Source of the DNA: an uncultured Alphaproteobacteria bacterium
GTDB taxonomy: Bacteria > Pseudomonadota > Alphaproteobacteria > HIMB59 > GCA-002718135
Direction: 5' to 3'
Length of the DNA stretch: 49,520 bases
Assembly (NCBI GenBank): GCA_902575375.1
Contig: CACGRD010000002.1
Coordinates: forward strand, 1 to 49,520
Part shown: positions 1 to 8,805 of the stretch, piece after piece
Layout: each line of letters begins with the position of its first letter
How positions within the stretch are numbered: position 1 is the stretch's first letter
The notes under the pieces: model-generated
What the model was told of the DNA's origin: nothing
The model's input: only the letters and a program-made list of their open reading frames with translations
Database searches by the model: none
Program-made: the position numbers and the translations under genes

Positions 1-802
1 CATCAATAACATTAGGAGTAACATCTTTAATTGCAACGGAAACATTTTCATTGCTTGATGAGATAACTGTTCCTGAAAGAAATTGCATACTTGGCGAACC
101 TATAAAACTAGCTACAAACTTATTTGCTGGGTGATAGTAAATTTCAAGCGGTTTCGCAGCTTGCTGAATTACACCCTCATTCATTACCACTATCTTTGTT
201 CCTAATGTCATAGCTTCAACTTGATCATGTGTAACAAAAATCATTGTTGCTCCTAGACTGCGATGAAGTTTTGAAAGTTCCAAGCGCATTTCAACTCTCA
301 TTTCAGCATCAAGGTTAGAAAGTGGTTCATCAAATAAAAAAACTTTTGGTTCACGAACAATACTTCGACCTATTGCTACTCTTTGACGTTGTCCACCAGA
401 GAGGTGCTTAGGTAAACGCTTTAAATAAGGTTCAAGTTTCAGTATTTTAGCAACCTCTGCTACTTTCGCATCAATCGTCGATTTATTTTCTCTACGCATA
501 CGCATTCCAAAAGCTATATTCTTTTCAACACTGAGGTGAGGAAACAATGCATAAGCTTGAAATACCATACCCACACCTCTTTTTGAGGAAGATATCTCAT
601 TTACTCGTTGATCATCAAAATAAATATCACCCGTCTGATGTTCTTCAAGTCCTGAAATAATACGCAAGAGAGTTGATTTACCACATCCTGAAGGGCCAAC
701 GATAACAGCAAAATCCTTATCTTCTATTTCAAGAGATACATTATTAAGAACTCTTACAGTACCATAATTTTTGTTTAAAGATTGTATAGTTACGGATGAC
801 AT
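1..802 (-). CDS. Sugar ABC transporter ATP-binding protein (MalK/UgpC type), 3' end missing
   Basis: This is the ATPase subunit of a CUT1-family carbohydrate importer. It hydrolyses ATP at the inner face of the membrane to drive uptake by the two permeases encoded just upstream. The frame opens with ATG at 802 and stays open to the window edge, giving about 267 residues of an expected 350-370, so the C-terminal regulatory domain is only partly present. Visible motifs are Walker A GPSGCGKST near residue 38, the Q-loop in VFQAY, the ABC signature LSGGQRQR and Walker B VFLFDEPLSNLD followed by the switch histidine in FVTHDQ. It lies 2 nt after the stop of the upstream permease, so it is the last visible gene of the operon. 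The substrate is not readable from the ATPase; the rhamnosidase next door suggests a rhamnosylated sugar. Confidence 0.95.
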   Translation of the reverse strand, partial: MSSVTIQSLNKNYGTVRVLNNVSLEIEDKDFAVIVGPSGCGKSTLLRIISGLEEHQTGDIYFDDQRVNEISSSKRGVGMVFQAYALFPHLSVEKNIAFGMRMRRENKSTIDAKVAEVAKILKLEPYLKRLPKHLSGGQRQRVAIGRSIVREPKVFLFDEPLSNLDAEMRVEMRLELSKLHRSLGATMIFVTHDQVEAMTLGTKIVVMNEGVIQQAAKPLEIYYHPANKFVASFIGSPSMQFLSGTVISSSNENVSVAIKDVTPNVID

Positions 803-804
803 AA

Positions 805-1617
805 TTAAATTCCTTCAATACCTCGTATGAATTTTCTCACTACAAAAATAAATAAAATCATAAGCGGTATTGAAACACTTACATATGCAGCAAATAAGTT
901 ACCATTGTCAACTCTATATTGATTTCTAAAAGTAATTACTGCTGCTGAGACAGGATATGCATCTTGATCACTTAGTAATACAAGAGGCCACAATAGTTCA
1001 TTCCAAGTGAAAAGAAGATCTAAAATAGCTACTGTACCTAATCCTGGCAAAGCTAGAGGAATTGCAACAAATAATAATAATTGAATTTCATTTGCACCTT
1101 CAATTTTGGCTGCATGGAATAGTTCTGTTGGAAGTCTCTCAAAAAATAACCTCATAATAAATATACCAATAACAATTTCAAAACCAGCTAGAGGGAAAAT
1201 GAAGCCCAAAGAACTGTTTGCCATTCCTAAATTTTTAGTTAATACAAACAGTGGAACCAGTGTTAATATTCCAGGTATCATTAGCAACATAATTACTGCA
1301 AGAAACAATATATTTTTGCCATAAAATTTAAAACGACCAAAAGCATAACCACCTAATAAAGAGAGAGTAAGAACAACTACTAGAGTGCCAAAAGAATAAT
1401 GTATTGAATTAAAGATCGCAATTGAAATTCGATCCCAAACTATGAGGTAGTTTTCAAAGTCGAACGGATACGTGAACCACCAGTAGTTTTCATAAAACTG
1501 GTTTTGTGTTTTGAGAGAAGTAGATACCATAAAGATAAGTGGGTACCACGTAATAATTGCAAGAAATAGTAATACTATTTGTTGGGGTATAGATTTGCCA
1601 TGCTTAGTCGACATCAT
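805..1617 (-). CDS. Sugar ABC transporter permease, MalG type
   Basis: Inner-membrane permease of the CUT1 importer, 270 residues, the usual size for a MalG/LacG-type subunit. About six hydrophobic segments are visible, beginning near residue 12 (IVLLFLAIITWYPLIFMV). The cytoplasmic EAA loop that docks on the ATPase is seen as AAKIEGANEIQLLLFVAIPL around residues 168-187. The first codons are two successive ATGs, and the start overlaps the end of the MalF-type permease gene by 14 nt, which implies translational coupling. The ATPase gene follows after 2 nt. Family assignment is firm; substrate specificity is inferred only from the neighbouring rhamnosidase. Confidence 0.93.
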   Translation of the reverse strand: MMSTKHGKSIPQQIVLLFLAIITWYPLIFMVSTSLKTQNQFYENYWWFTYPFDFENYLIVWDRISIAIFNSIHYSFGTLVVVLTLSLLGGYAFGRFKFYGKNILFLAVIMLLMIPGILTLVPLFVLTKNLGMANSSLGFIFPLAGFEIVIGIFIMRLFFERLPTELFHAAKIEGANEIQLLLFVAIPLALPGLGTVAILDLLFTWNELLWPLVLLSDQDAYPVSAAVITFRNQYRVDNGNLFAAYVSVSIPLMILFIFVVRKFIRGIEGI

Positions 1618-2533
1618 ATGCTCCTCGGTATCTCATCCATGTTGAAATACCAGACAGTATCAAGCCAATTAAAAGTATTATTACACCTATTGCACAAGCC
1701 ATACCAAAATTAAAATATGAGAAGGCTACAGTATAAAGATAATGCCCTGGCATCTCTGTTGCACTTCCTGGTCCACCACGTGTTAAAATAAGTTGAGGCT
1801 CAACTGCTTGCATTGACTCAAGAGCAACTAGCAAGGCAATGAAAATAATTGGCGCTCTTAGCATTGGCAAATCAACAACAAAGATTCTTTTAAGAACCGA
1901 ACCACCTTCGAGTTCTGATGTCTCAATTAAATCCCGAGATATACCTTCTAGTGATGTAATAAAAACAAGGAATGCAAGAGTTGATACAAAAGGAAAACCG
2001 ATAATGGAAATTGCAGCAAGTGCTGTAGAAGATTGACCAAGCCAAGGTTGAGTAAGACCTTCTAGTCCTATAGCAATTAGTGCTTCATTTAGCATACCTG
2101 CCTGTGGTTCGTATATAAATCCCCAAAGTATATAAAGTAAGGAACGAGGCATAACCATCGGCATTACAAAGGCAATCTTCCAATACATTCTTATTACGGG
2201 ATCACGCACTGATAACACAAGTTCAGCTGCTATGAATGCCATTGTTAATGTAGCTACTGTTCGAATACTTGTATAAGTAAGCATATTCCATAAAGTTGAT
2301 TTAAACACACGATCATCAAACAATTCCCGGTAGTTTTCTAAGCCGACCATTTTCCAATCACCCATTACATCCCAATCAGTAAATGAATAATATATTGCCG
2401 AGAAAGAGGGTATGTATCGAAATATAATAAGTTCTATTGCTACAGGTAAAAGAAAAAGCAACGGTGTATATCTTACCCAATTGTTTAGCTTTATTCGGCT
2501 GTTAGAATTTTCCAATAATTTAGATTTTTCCAT
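1604..2533 (-). CDS. Sugar ABC transporter permease, MalF type
   Basis: The second inner-membrane permease of the CUT1 importer, 309 residues, pairing with the MalG-type subunit. It has a short polar N-terminus, a first membrane segment at about residues 25-45 (YTPLLFLLPVAIELIIF) and about five further hydrophobic stretches. The EAA loop is present in a diverged form, ETSELEGGSVLKRIFVVDLP near residues 204-223, with Thr-Ser where Ala-Ala is usual. It follows the binding-protein gene after 117 nt that hold two strong hairpins, the layout seen in many binding-protein operons where the first gene is expressed above the permeases. The end overlaps the next permease by 14 nt. Confidence 0.93.
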   Translation of the reverse strand: MEKSKLLENSNSRIKLNNWVRYTPLLFLLPVAIELIIFRYIPSFSAIYYSFTDWDVMGDWKMVGLENYRELFDDRVFKSTLWNMLTYTSIRTVATLTMAFIAAELVLSVRDPVIRMYWKIAFVMPMVMPRSLLYILWGFIYEPQAGMLNEALIAIGLEGLTQPWLGQSSTALAAISIIGFPFVSTLAFLVFITSLEGISRDLIETSELEGGSVLKRIFVVDLPMLRAPIIFIALLVALESMQAVEPQLILTRGGPGSATEMPGHYLYTVAFSYFNFGMACAIGVIILLIGLILSGISTWMRYRGAYDVD

Positions 2534-2576
2534 GCTTATTAAATATAGAAATTTACCTCTATTTATTTTTTAAATT

Positions 2577-2640
2577 TGTGTGCCCTTTAAAGAGAGCACA
2601 CACTTAGACGTTCTTTAAATATTACAAAGAACGTCTAAGT
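2577..2640 (-). promoter_or_regulatory. Two abutting hairpins between binding-protein and permease genes
   Basis: Two perfect inverted repeats lie back to back. Positions 2602-2616 pair with 2626-2640 (15 bp, 9-nt loop). Positions 2577-2583 (TGTGTGC) pair with 2596-2602. In the direction of the operon (minus strand) neither stem is followed by a clear T-run, so they look like an RNA-stabilising or attenuating element at the 3' end of the binding-protein message, similar in role to the malE-malF intercistronic repeats. Read on the plus strand the larger stem is followed by T-rich sequence, but no plus-strand gene ends here. The structure is seen directly; the role is inferred. Confidence 0.6.
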
Positions 2641-2650
2641 TATTGTTTTT

Positions 2651-4099
2651 TTAGCTTGAACACCAATCCCATGCATTTTCTTCGCACAGTTTTTTAACAG
2701 TTTTATCAAGTAACTTTTGATAATCCTCTTTAAGTTCATCTCGGCTAATATCACCCATCATAAAGCTTTGCATCATTCGATTATGAGGTGTACCAAATTC
2801 TTCACCTCCAAAACGACTAACTGCATCAGTAATACCTCTTTCAGGTAATTTTGAAATACTGATAAAACCTTTAGCAACGTCAGGGGACTCTACTCCGTTG
2901 ATAACTGTCAACATACCTTGATCACTATTAGCTACAGCTTGATAATTTGCTGGAGCAGTATAGAATTTTGCAAAATCAATAGCAGCATCAACAGTACCAC
3001 GTTCAACAGTTGAAATTGAAAGCCCTACTTGACCGCTTGATGAAGGGCCACCAACTCTATACATTATAGGATCACTTACATATGGACTATTGTCAGATGT
3101 AAATGGCGGATAGAAAGTAGATCTAAAATTGAATTTAGCTCCGTCCTGAACAGCAACAGCATTCCAAGTTCCAAGCCATCCCATTGCAGTTTCTCCACTA
3201 AGGAAAAGGTTTAGAACAGTGTCAAGATCAGGTATTCCTGTAAAACCTTCAACTAGACAGTGTGTTACCACTTCCTCAGTTAAGTCTAGAAATGTATCAA
3301 ATCTCGGATTATTTACATTGTACTCTCCTTCGTGAACAGCTTTTGAAATTTCTTCCAAAGTTAATTGACGTGCTGTCATAAATGGATTTGAATATTCTGG
3401 TAATTGCCATTTTTCCAATGAGTCTTGAAATGCTGCTGAGATGAGAATTGTGTCAAGCCATTGGTACGTACTCCAACCAACACTTGAAAAAACACCAAGT
3501 GGCTGAATACCGTCTGCTCTTAAAGCTTTACAAGTATCAATGAATTCCGACCAATTATCCCATTCTACTGGAAGGCCTCGTGAAGTCAAAATATCTTCGT
3601 TTAAGTAAAGCCCAGTCTCAACCCAATTGGTATTCAACTGATACCAGTTACCATTACCATGACGAATTTGTGCCATAACACCTTCATCAAAAATATCCAT
3701 CCAACGATCATGACCAGGTTGGCCAGCCGGTATATACTCATTAGGACCCTCAAGATATTCGTTTAACGGCAACCAACGTTCAGAACGAGCATTTCGATCA
3801 TACCAATGTGACCAACCTACATCTGGCTCATCACCAGCTGCAATTCTTGATGTGAGCCATGCATAATAGTCACTTTGTGATCCACCCATATATGGAATGA
3901 GATCTACTTCTACGTCAGGATTAGCTTCTTTATAACTGCTTAAAAGTTGCTCAAATGCTTCCTTTGAAGCAGGATTAGACTCAGGGGCATAAATGTTTTG
4001 TAAAAAAACACTAATTTTTGTTGCTTGTGCTTGACTGGCAACAAATGATAAACTGATTATGCCCGCTAAAATCAATTTAGTTACGAATTTGGTGATCAT
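2651..4099 (-). CDS. Extracellular sugar-binding protein of a CUT1 ABC transporter
   Basis: Periplasmic substrate-binding protein (SBP_bac_1 family), 482 residues, that delivers the sugar to the permease pair encoded downstream. A Sec signal peptide is clear: MITKF then a hydrophobic core and a probable signal peptidase cut after SQAQA near residue 26. The mature part begins TKISVFLQNIYAPES and has the two-lobe pattern of the family with many aromatic residues (WSHWYDRN, WYQLNTNWVETGLYLN) suited to stacking on sugar rings. Three cysteines cluster near the C-terminus (LCEENAWDWCSS), which may form a disulphide. A strong Shine-Dalgarno AGGAGG sits 4 nt before the ATG at 4099. The length exceeds MalE (about 396), which is common for oligosaccharide binders. 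It is the first gene of the transporter operon. Confidence 0.92.
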   Translation of the reverse strand: MITKFVTKLILAGIISLSFVASQAQATKISVFLQNIYAPESNPASKEAFEQLLSSYKEANPDVEVDLIPYMGGSQSDYYAWLTSRIAAGDEPDVGWSHWYDRNARSERWLPLNEYLEGPNEYIPAGQPGHDRWMDIFDEGVMAQIRHGNGNWYQLNTNWVETGLYLNEDILTSRGLPVEWDNWSEFIDTCKALRADGIQPLGVFSSVGWSTYQWLDTILISAAFQDSLEKWQLPEYSNPFMTARQLTLEEISKAVHEGEYNVNNPRFDTFLDLTEEVVTHCLVEGFTGIPDLDTVLNLFLSGETAMGWLGTWNAVAVQDGAKFNFRSTFYPPFTSDNSPYVSDPIMYRVGGPSSSGQVGLSISTVERGTVDAAIDFAKFYTAPANYQAVANSDQGMLTVINGVESPDVAKGFISISKLPERGITDAVSRFGGEEFGTPHNRMMQSFMMGDISRDELKEDYQKLLDKTVKKLCEENAWDWCSS

Positions 4100-4511
4100 A
4101 TATTCCTCCTATTTAAAATAAAATTACAACCTCCATTTTACCTAAATTACAATTCAAGCTGAAATTTAAATTAGTTATATTTAAAGTTTCAATATTTGTT
4201 TAAATCGTAATTAATAAAAATATGATCAAACAAATTTAAAATTTGTAAACTAATATCGTCATTAACTAACGATTAAAATTTCCCAGATTTTCAACAAATA
4301 CACATTAAAACCCGAAAAAATGTTATAAAATAGATGTGGATAAATCTATATTATTAAAATATTCATAATTTAGCTGTATTTTTTTAAAAATTTTTAAATA
4401 CTTAACTTTACTATTTCACTCAATTTTTGTGAAGAAATATTGACGTTATAAACTTTTGTGATTAACATTTTTTAATACATAATTTTAACTTTGAGATAAA
4501 CAGGAGTATTT
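4100..4511. promoter_or_regulatory. Divergent regulatory region between transporter operon and rhamnosidase
   Basis: 412 nt without a gene, very AT-rich, separating the minus-strand transporter operon from the plus-strand rhamnosidase, so it must hold both promoters. Directly visible are the Shine-Dalgarno elements at each edge (AGGAGG complement at 4104-4110; AGGAG at 4502-4506) and one inverted repeat, ATAGAT (4330-4335) with ATCTAT (4344-4349), spaced 8 nt, which could be an operator. The spacer of that repeat contains TGTGGATAA, an exact match to a DnaA-box consensus, probably by chance. I cannot pick promoter boxes with confidence in this background. No regulator gene is visible in the window. 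Confidence 0.5.
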
Positions 4512-7172
4512 TTGCAACCAAAACTTGTTGAACATTTACCTTATTATATTAGTCAAAGCTCTCCTGAATTTGGTTGGCAACTTCCTGTTTCATGGTCTAC
4601 TTCACAAAATGGATATGAGATAGAGATATCGAAGTCCGATAATTTTTCCAAAGAGGATTTTGTTTGGAGTAGTGGAAAAGTTTCAAGCACTCAATCACAA
4701 AATATAAAATATACTGGACCTATTCTAAATTCATATCAGCAGTATTTTACACGTGTTCGAGTTTTTGGAAACGATGGTAGTGAGAGTGATTGGAGTAAAT
4801 CTGGAAAATACGAAACTACTAAACTATCATCTGATGATTGGAAGGCAGAAATGATTTCTCCTCTGTCTGATCAAGGTCCTGAGACTCGCTGCCCAACAGT
4901 TACACAGTCTTTTGATCTTGATGATATTCCATCTAGTGCACACCTTTACATCTCTGCTCTTGGTTTATATCAAGTACATGTAAATGATAAACGTGTAGGG
5001 AATGATGAATTAACACCCGGTTGGACTTCTTACTCTGATCGACTTGGTTATCAAACATATGATGTTAGTTCTTTTTTAAAAGCTGGAAAAAATACTATTA
5101 TTGTTATCTTGGCTGATGGATGGTATCGAGGAAGGCTCTTTTGGCCTCCTAATGATAAGAATAGTATTTACGGTGATAAAATTGGATGTATAGCCGAGAT
5201 CCGTATAGTTAATAAAGATGATACTATTACAACTATTGCTACAGATAATAATTGGCGTAGTGGGCTTTCACCCTATCTATTTTCTAGCATTTATGATGGT
5301 GAGACCTATGATGCACGTCTACAAGGAGCAGATCAGGATAAAGCGGGAGTTGAAATTCTTGACTTTAATTGTACTAAACTTGTTTCTCAAGAGTCTGAAA
5401 CAGTACGGGTGATTGAAGAGTTTAGCCCAGTTAAGTCTGAAAAGACAAAAGATGGTTCAAATTTATATGACTTCGGTCAAAACATAGCTGGTGTTGTTTT
5501 GATTGAAGTCCGAGGAGACTCAGGCTCCAAAGTGACAATCAATCATGCTGAAATTATACTTGATGGTGATCTTGGTCTTTCTAGTTTGAGGAGTGCTAAA
5601 GCAGAGGTTACTTACATATTATCAGGAAATGAAATTGAAACTTATCAACCATCATTTACCTTTATGGGATTTCGCCACGTGCGTGTTCAAATTAAAGGTA
5701 ATGCTGAAATTATATCAATCAAGTCTCTTGCTTTATCATCCGCTTTGAAGGTAACTGGTAATTTTTCATGTGGAGACGAATTAATTAATAGACTTCACGA
5801 AAACGCTAGTTGGAGTCTAAACGGTAATTTTGTTGATGTACCAACCGATTGTCCTCAACGTGACGAGCGACTAGGATGGACTGGTGATGCACAAGTATTT
5901 TGCCCATTAGCTAATTACATGCGTGATGGTCAGCAGTTTTTCAAAAAATATTTAAGAGATATGGTTGCTGATCAGCGTAAAGACGGAGGAATTCCCTACA
6001 CTATACCTGATGCCACACGTCATTATGATAAAGGCCTACCAAATTTCTACGGCAGTACAGGCTGGGCAGATGCAATTTGTAATATTCCTTGGACAATTTA
6101 TCTTTTTTATGGAGATACTGACGTTTTATCTGATTGTTTACCAGCCATGCAGGGTTGGGTTGATTTTCTTAATAGTTATGCACCAAATGGAATTGTAGAG
6201 AATGAGCAACACGTTGAAGATAAAAGCTTTACATTTGGAGATTGGTTACAACCTACAGATTTTGAAGGAATTTTACCTCCTAATAGTAAACCTAACCCAA
6301 ATACAGGTGATGATTATATTTCCACAGTTTTTTTATATTCGTCAGCACTTATAACAGCTAAGACTGCAAATGTTCTTGGAAAAAAAGAGATTGCAGATAA
6401 GTATAATGAGATTGCTAAGACTGTTAAGACAGCTTTTCAAAAAGAATTTATAACTTCAAGTGGAAGGGTTGCAACTGACTCACAAGGTTCATATCTTTTA
6501 GCTCTTTATCATGATTTATTACCAAACGATTTTGTCCCAATAGCTATTTCAAGATTAGAAAAAACAATATTAAGAAACGAACATCATATTGCTACCGGAT
6601 TTATTACAACTTCAATTATGCTACAAACTCTGTCAAAGGTTGGTCTTCATAAACATGCGATAAAATTACTATTACAGAAAACTAAACCTTCTTGGCTTTA
6701 TCAAGTTACTAAAGGAGCAACAACTATTTGGGAACGCTGGGACTCAATTGATCTTGAAGGAACTGAGTCATCAGTAAAGATGAATTCATACAACCATTAT
6801 GCTTTCGGTGCAGTTGTATATTGGTTTTATCATAACCTCGCTGGGATACAGCCTGATATTACAGCTCCAGGGTTTGAAAAGATTACACTTGCTCCAGAGT
6901 TTTACCGTGAACTTTCTCCAATAAATGCAAATTATTCATCACGTCGTGGCAAGATTAGTGCTAAATGGAATTTTGAGGAAGATAAAGTTAATTATGAAGT
7001 TCTAACACCAGCTGGAACGACTTCGACACTAAAATTACCATCTAATGTAACTTCTATCAGCATTGATGATAAACTTCTAAGTAAAACTGAATCTGTTGAA
7101 GTAACTAGTAATGGTTTATTAATACAGTCTGGCAAACATAAAATAACGATGACCATATCGGATGATAAATAA
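4512..7172 (+). CDS. Alpha-L-rhamnosidase, glycoside hydrolase family 78
   Basis: Inverting glycosidase that removes terminal alpha-L-rhamnose from oligosaccharides or glycosides. It has 886 residues, normal for GH78. The N-terminal beta-sandwich part (about 1-100, fibronectin-like) is followed by the rhamnosidase N domain with the GWTSYSDRLGYQTYDV and NTIIVILADGWYRG motifs, then the (alpha/alpha)6 catalytic barrel and a C-terminal beta domain. The family signature D446-CPQR-D451-E452-RLGWTG-D459 is intact; Glu452 matches the general acid and Glu741 in TIWERWDS the general base. There is no signal peptide, so it acts in the cytoplasm on imported substrate. The start is TTG at 4512, chosen because AGGAG lies 5 nt upstream and the protein begins in register with the family. 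GC content is higher than in the DhaK gene 5 nt downstream. Confidence 0.95.
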   Translation: MQPKLVEHLPYYISQSSPEFGWQLPVSWSTSQNGYEIEISKSDNFSKEDFVWSSGKVSSTQSQNIKYTGPILNSYQQYFTRVRVFGNDGSESDWSKSGKYETTKLSSDDWKAEMISPLSDQGPETRCPTVTQSFDLDDIPSSAHLYISALGLYQVHVNDKRVGNDELTPGWTSYSDRLGYQTYDVSSFLKAGKNTIIVILADGWYRGRLFWPPNDKNSIYGDKIGCIAEIRIVNKDDTITTIATDNNWRSGLSPYLFSSIYDGETYDARLQGADQDKAGVEILDFNCTKLVSQESETVRVIEEFSPVKSEKTKDGSNLYDFGQNIAGVVLIEVRGDSGSKVTINHAEIILDGDLGLSSLRSAKAEVTYILSGNEIETYQPSFTFMGFRHVRVQIKGNAEIISIKSLALSSALKVTGNFSCGDELINRLHENASWSLNGNFVDVPTDCPQRDERLGWTGDAQVFCPLANYMRDGQQFFKKYLRDMVADQRKDGGIPYTIPDATRHYDKGLPNFYGSTGWADAICNIPWTIYLFYGDTDVLSDCLPAMQGWVDFLNSYAPNGIVENEQHVEDKSFTFGDWLQPTDFEGILPPNSKPNPNTGDDYISTVFLYSSALITAKTANVLGKKEIADKYNEIAKTVKTAFQKEFITSSGRVATDSQGSYLLALYHDLLPNDFVPIAISRLEKTILRNEHHIATGFITTSIMLQTLSKVGLHKHAIKLLLQKTKPSWLYQVTKGATTIWERWDSIDLEGTESSVKMNSYNHYAFGAVVYWFYHNLAGIQPDITAPGFEKITLAPEFYRELSPINANYSSRRGKISAKWNFEEDKVNYEVLTPAGTTSTLKLPSNVTSISIDDKLLSKTESVEVTSNGLLIQSGKHKITMTISDDK

Positions 7173-7177
7173 CAGTA

Positions 7178-8170
7178 ATGAAAAAAATAATTAATTATCC
7201 TGAAGATTTTGTTAATGAAAGCATACAAGGATTAGTAATTTCTTATCCTGATATTTATAAATTTTCATCTGAAACTAACAAAGTTTTAATGAGATCTAAA
7301 AAATCTAGTAATAAAGTTGGTTTAGTAAGTGGAGGGGGTTCAGGACATTTGCCTTTATTTACAGGATATATTGGTGAAGGATTATTAGACACTTGTGCAA
7401 TTGGAAATGTTTTTGCTTCACCTTCAGTTGATGAAATCTCTAATGCTATTAAATCTGCAAATTCAGGTAAAGGAGTATTATGTATTTATGGTAATTATGG
7501 AGGCGATGTAATGAATTTTGATATGGCAAGTGAAATGCTTGAAATGGAAGATCTTAAAGTTGAATCAATTGTTGTTGCAGATGATGTTGCCAGTGCTTCT
7601 TATGAAGAAAAAGAGAAACGAAGAGGTGTGACAGGAATGCTATATGTATTTAAAATCACTGGTGCAATGGCTGAAACTGGAGCTGACTTTAATGAAGTTA
7701 AGAGAATAGCATTAAAAACAAATGAAAATATTAGAACTATGGGAATTGCATTGACTCCAACTATTTTACCTCAAGCTGGCAAACCAACATTTGAAATAGG
7801 AGATGATGAAATGGAAATAGGAATGGGTATTCATGGTGAACCCGGTATTAGAAGAGGTAAGCTTAAATCTGCAGATGAAATTACGGAAGAACTATCTGAA
7901 AAATTACTTGGAGATATTAATTTATCAAATGGTGATAAAGTTTCAATTCTTATAAATAGTTTAGGAGCCACTCCTCATGAAGAATTATTTATTGTTGCCA
8001 ACAAATTTAATAATATTTTAAATGATAAAGGAATAATTAATTCAAAATCTTACGTAGGTAGATATGCAACATCAATGGAAATGGCTGGCATGTCAATATC
8101 AATACTTAAATTAGATGATGAATTAGAAAAGCTACTTTTAGAAGATGCAAATTGTCCTTTTTGGTATTAA
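7178..8170 (+). CDS. DhaK-type kinase, substrate-binding subunit
   Basis: Homologue of the dihydroxyacetone kinase subunit that binds the keto substrate covalently through a histidine; 330 residues, close to E. coli DhaK (356). The key residues align: His57 in GGGSGH, Asp110 in YGGDVMNF and the hemiaminal-forming His219 in GIHGEPGI. The usual GHEP after the first histidine is GHLP here, a change in the substrate pocket that suggests a ketose other than dihydroxyacetone. It starts 5 nt after the rhamnosidase and overlaps DhaL by one base (TAATG), so the three genes form an operon. No DhaM phosphotransferase partner is visible, which points to ATP as phosphate donor. Family assignment is firm; the exact substrate is not. 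Known relatives also phosphorylate erythruloses and apulose. Confidence 0.85.
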   Translation: MKKIINYPEDFVNESIQGLVISYPDIYKFSSETNKVLMRSKKSSNKVGLVSGGGSGHLPLFTGYIGEGLLDTCAIGNVFASPSVDEISNAIKSANSGKGVLCIYGNYGGDVMNFDMASEMLEMEDLKVESIVVADDVASASYEEKEKRRGVTGMLYVFKITGAMAETGADFNEVKRIALKTNENIRTMGIALTPTILPQAGKPTFEIGDDEMEIGMGIHGEPGIRRGKLKSADEITEELSEKLLGDINLSNGDKVSILINSLGATPHEELFIVANKFNNILNDKGIINSKSYVGRYATSMEMAGMSISILKLDDELEKLLLEDANCPFWY

Positions 8171-8766
8171 TGATTACAAAATCATCTTTAGAAACCTTTT
8201 TTAAAAAAATACTAATTATAGCAGAAGATAATTATGATGAATTTAATTCTATTGATGGTCAATTGGGAGATGGTGATTTAGGTATTACTATTTCTATGGG
8301 TTTAAAAGAAATTAATAAAAATCTTTATAAGTTTGAGGATGACTTAGGTAAAAATTTTTTTGTTTGTGCGCAAAGTTTTACTAAAGCATCAAGCTCTAGT
8401 TTTGGAACTCTTATAGCAATTTCGTTTATGACTATTGCAAAAGAAACAAAAGGTAAAAAAGAATTAAATTTTAATGATATACCAGAAATTATAAATAAAG
8501 TTATAGAAGCAATATGCACAAGAGGAAAAAGTAAAATTGGTGATAAAACTTTTGTTGATACATTATTTGAAATATCAAACTCGATTTCTAGATCTGAAAA
8601 TAACTATAGCCAAATTATATATAAAGCTACAATCAACGCTTTAGATAATTTTAGAGGTAAAGAATGTAAAATTGGAAGAGCAAGAATGTTTGGAGAAAAA
8701 TCAAAAAATTTAGATGATCCAGGAATGTTTGCTTTGAGTAGATTATCATCAGTATTTGTTAAATAA
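8170..8766 (+). CDS. DhaL-type kinase, nucleotide-binding subunit
   Basis: ADP/ATP-binding partner of the DhaK-type subunit, 198 residues when started at the ATG at 8170. That start overlaps the DhaK stop in TAATG and aligns with DhaL families; an upstream in-frame start at 8152 would lie inside DhaK. The Mg-nucleotide aspartates are present as D29-GQLG-D34-G-D36, but the histidine that follows in E. coli (DADHG) is Leu37. The nucleotide loop usually reading GGASGP is KASSSS, a clear divergence. The C-terminal GRARMFGEKS and DPGMFAL match the conserved GRASYLGERS and DPGA blocks. Its 3' end faces the P-loop kinase gene across 39 nt of AT-only inverted repeat (about 8781-8804), a weak shared terminator at best. 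Confidence 0.83.
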   Translation: MITKSSLETFFKKILIIAEDNYDEFNSIDGQLGDGDLGITISMGLKEINKNLYKFEDDLGKNFFVCAQSFTKASSSSFGTLIAISFMTIAKETKGKKELNFNDIPEIINKVIEAICTRGKSKIGDKTFVDTLFEISNSISRSENNYSQIIYKATINALDNFRGKECKIGRARMFGEKSKNLDDPGMFALSRLSSVFVK

Positions 8767-8805
8767 TTTAAATGTTCGTATATAAAATTAAAATTTAATT
8801 TATAA

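Noticed and set aside
4335-4343. Exact DnaA-box-like 9-mer TGTGGATAA in the transporter-rhamnosidase gap, as a possible replication origin
   Set aside because: Only one box is present, there is no cluster, and none of dnaA, dnaN, hemE or parAB is nearby. A single match is compatible with chance in AT-rich DNA.
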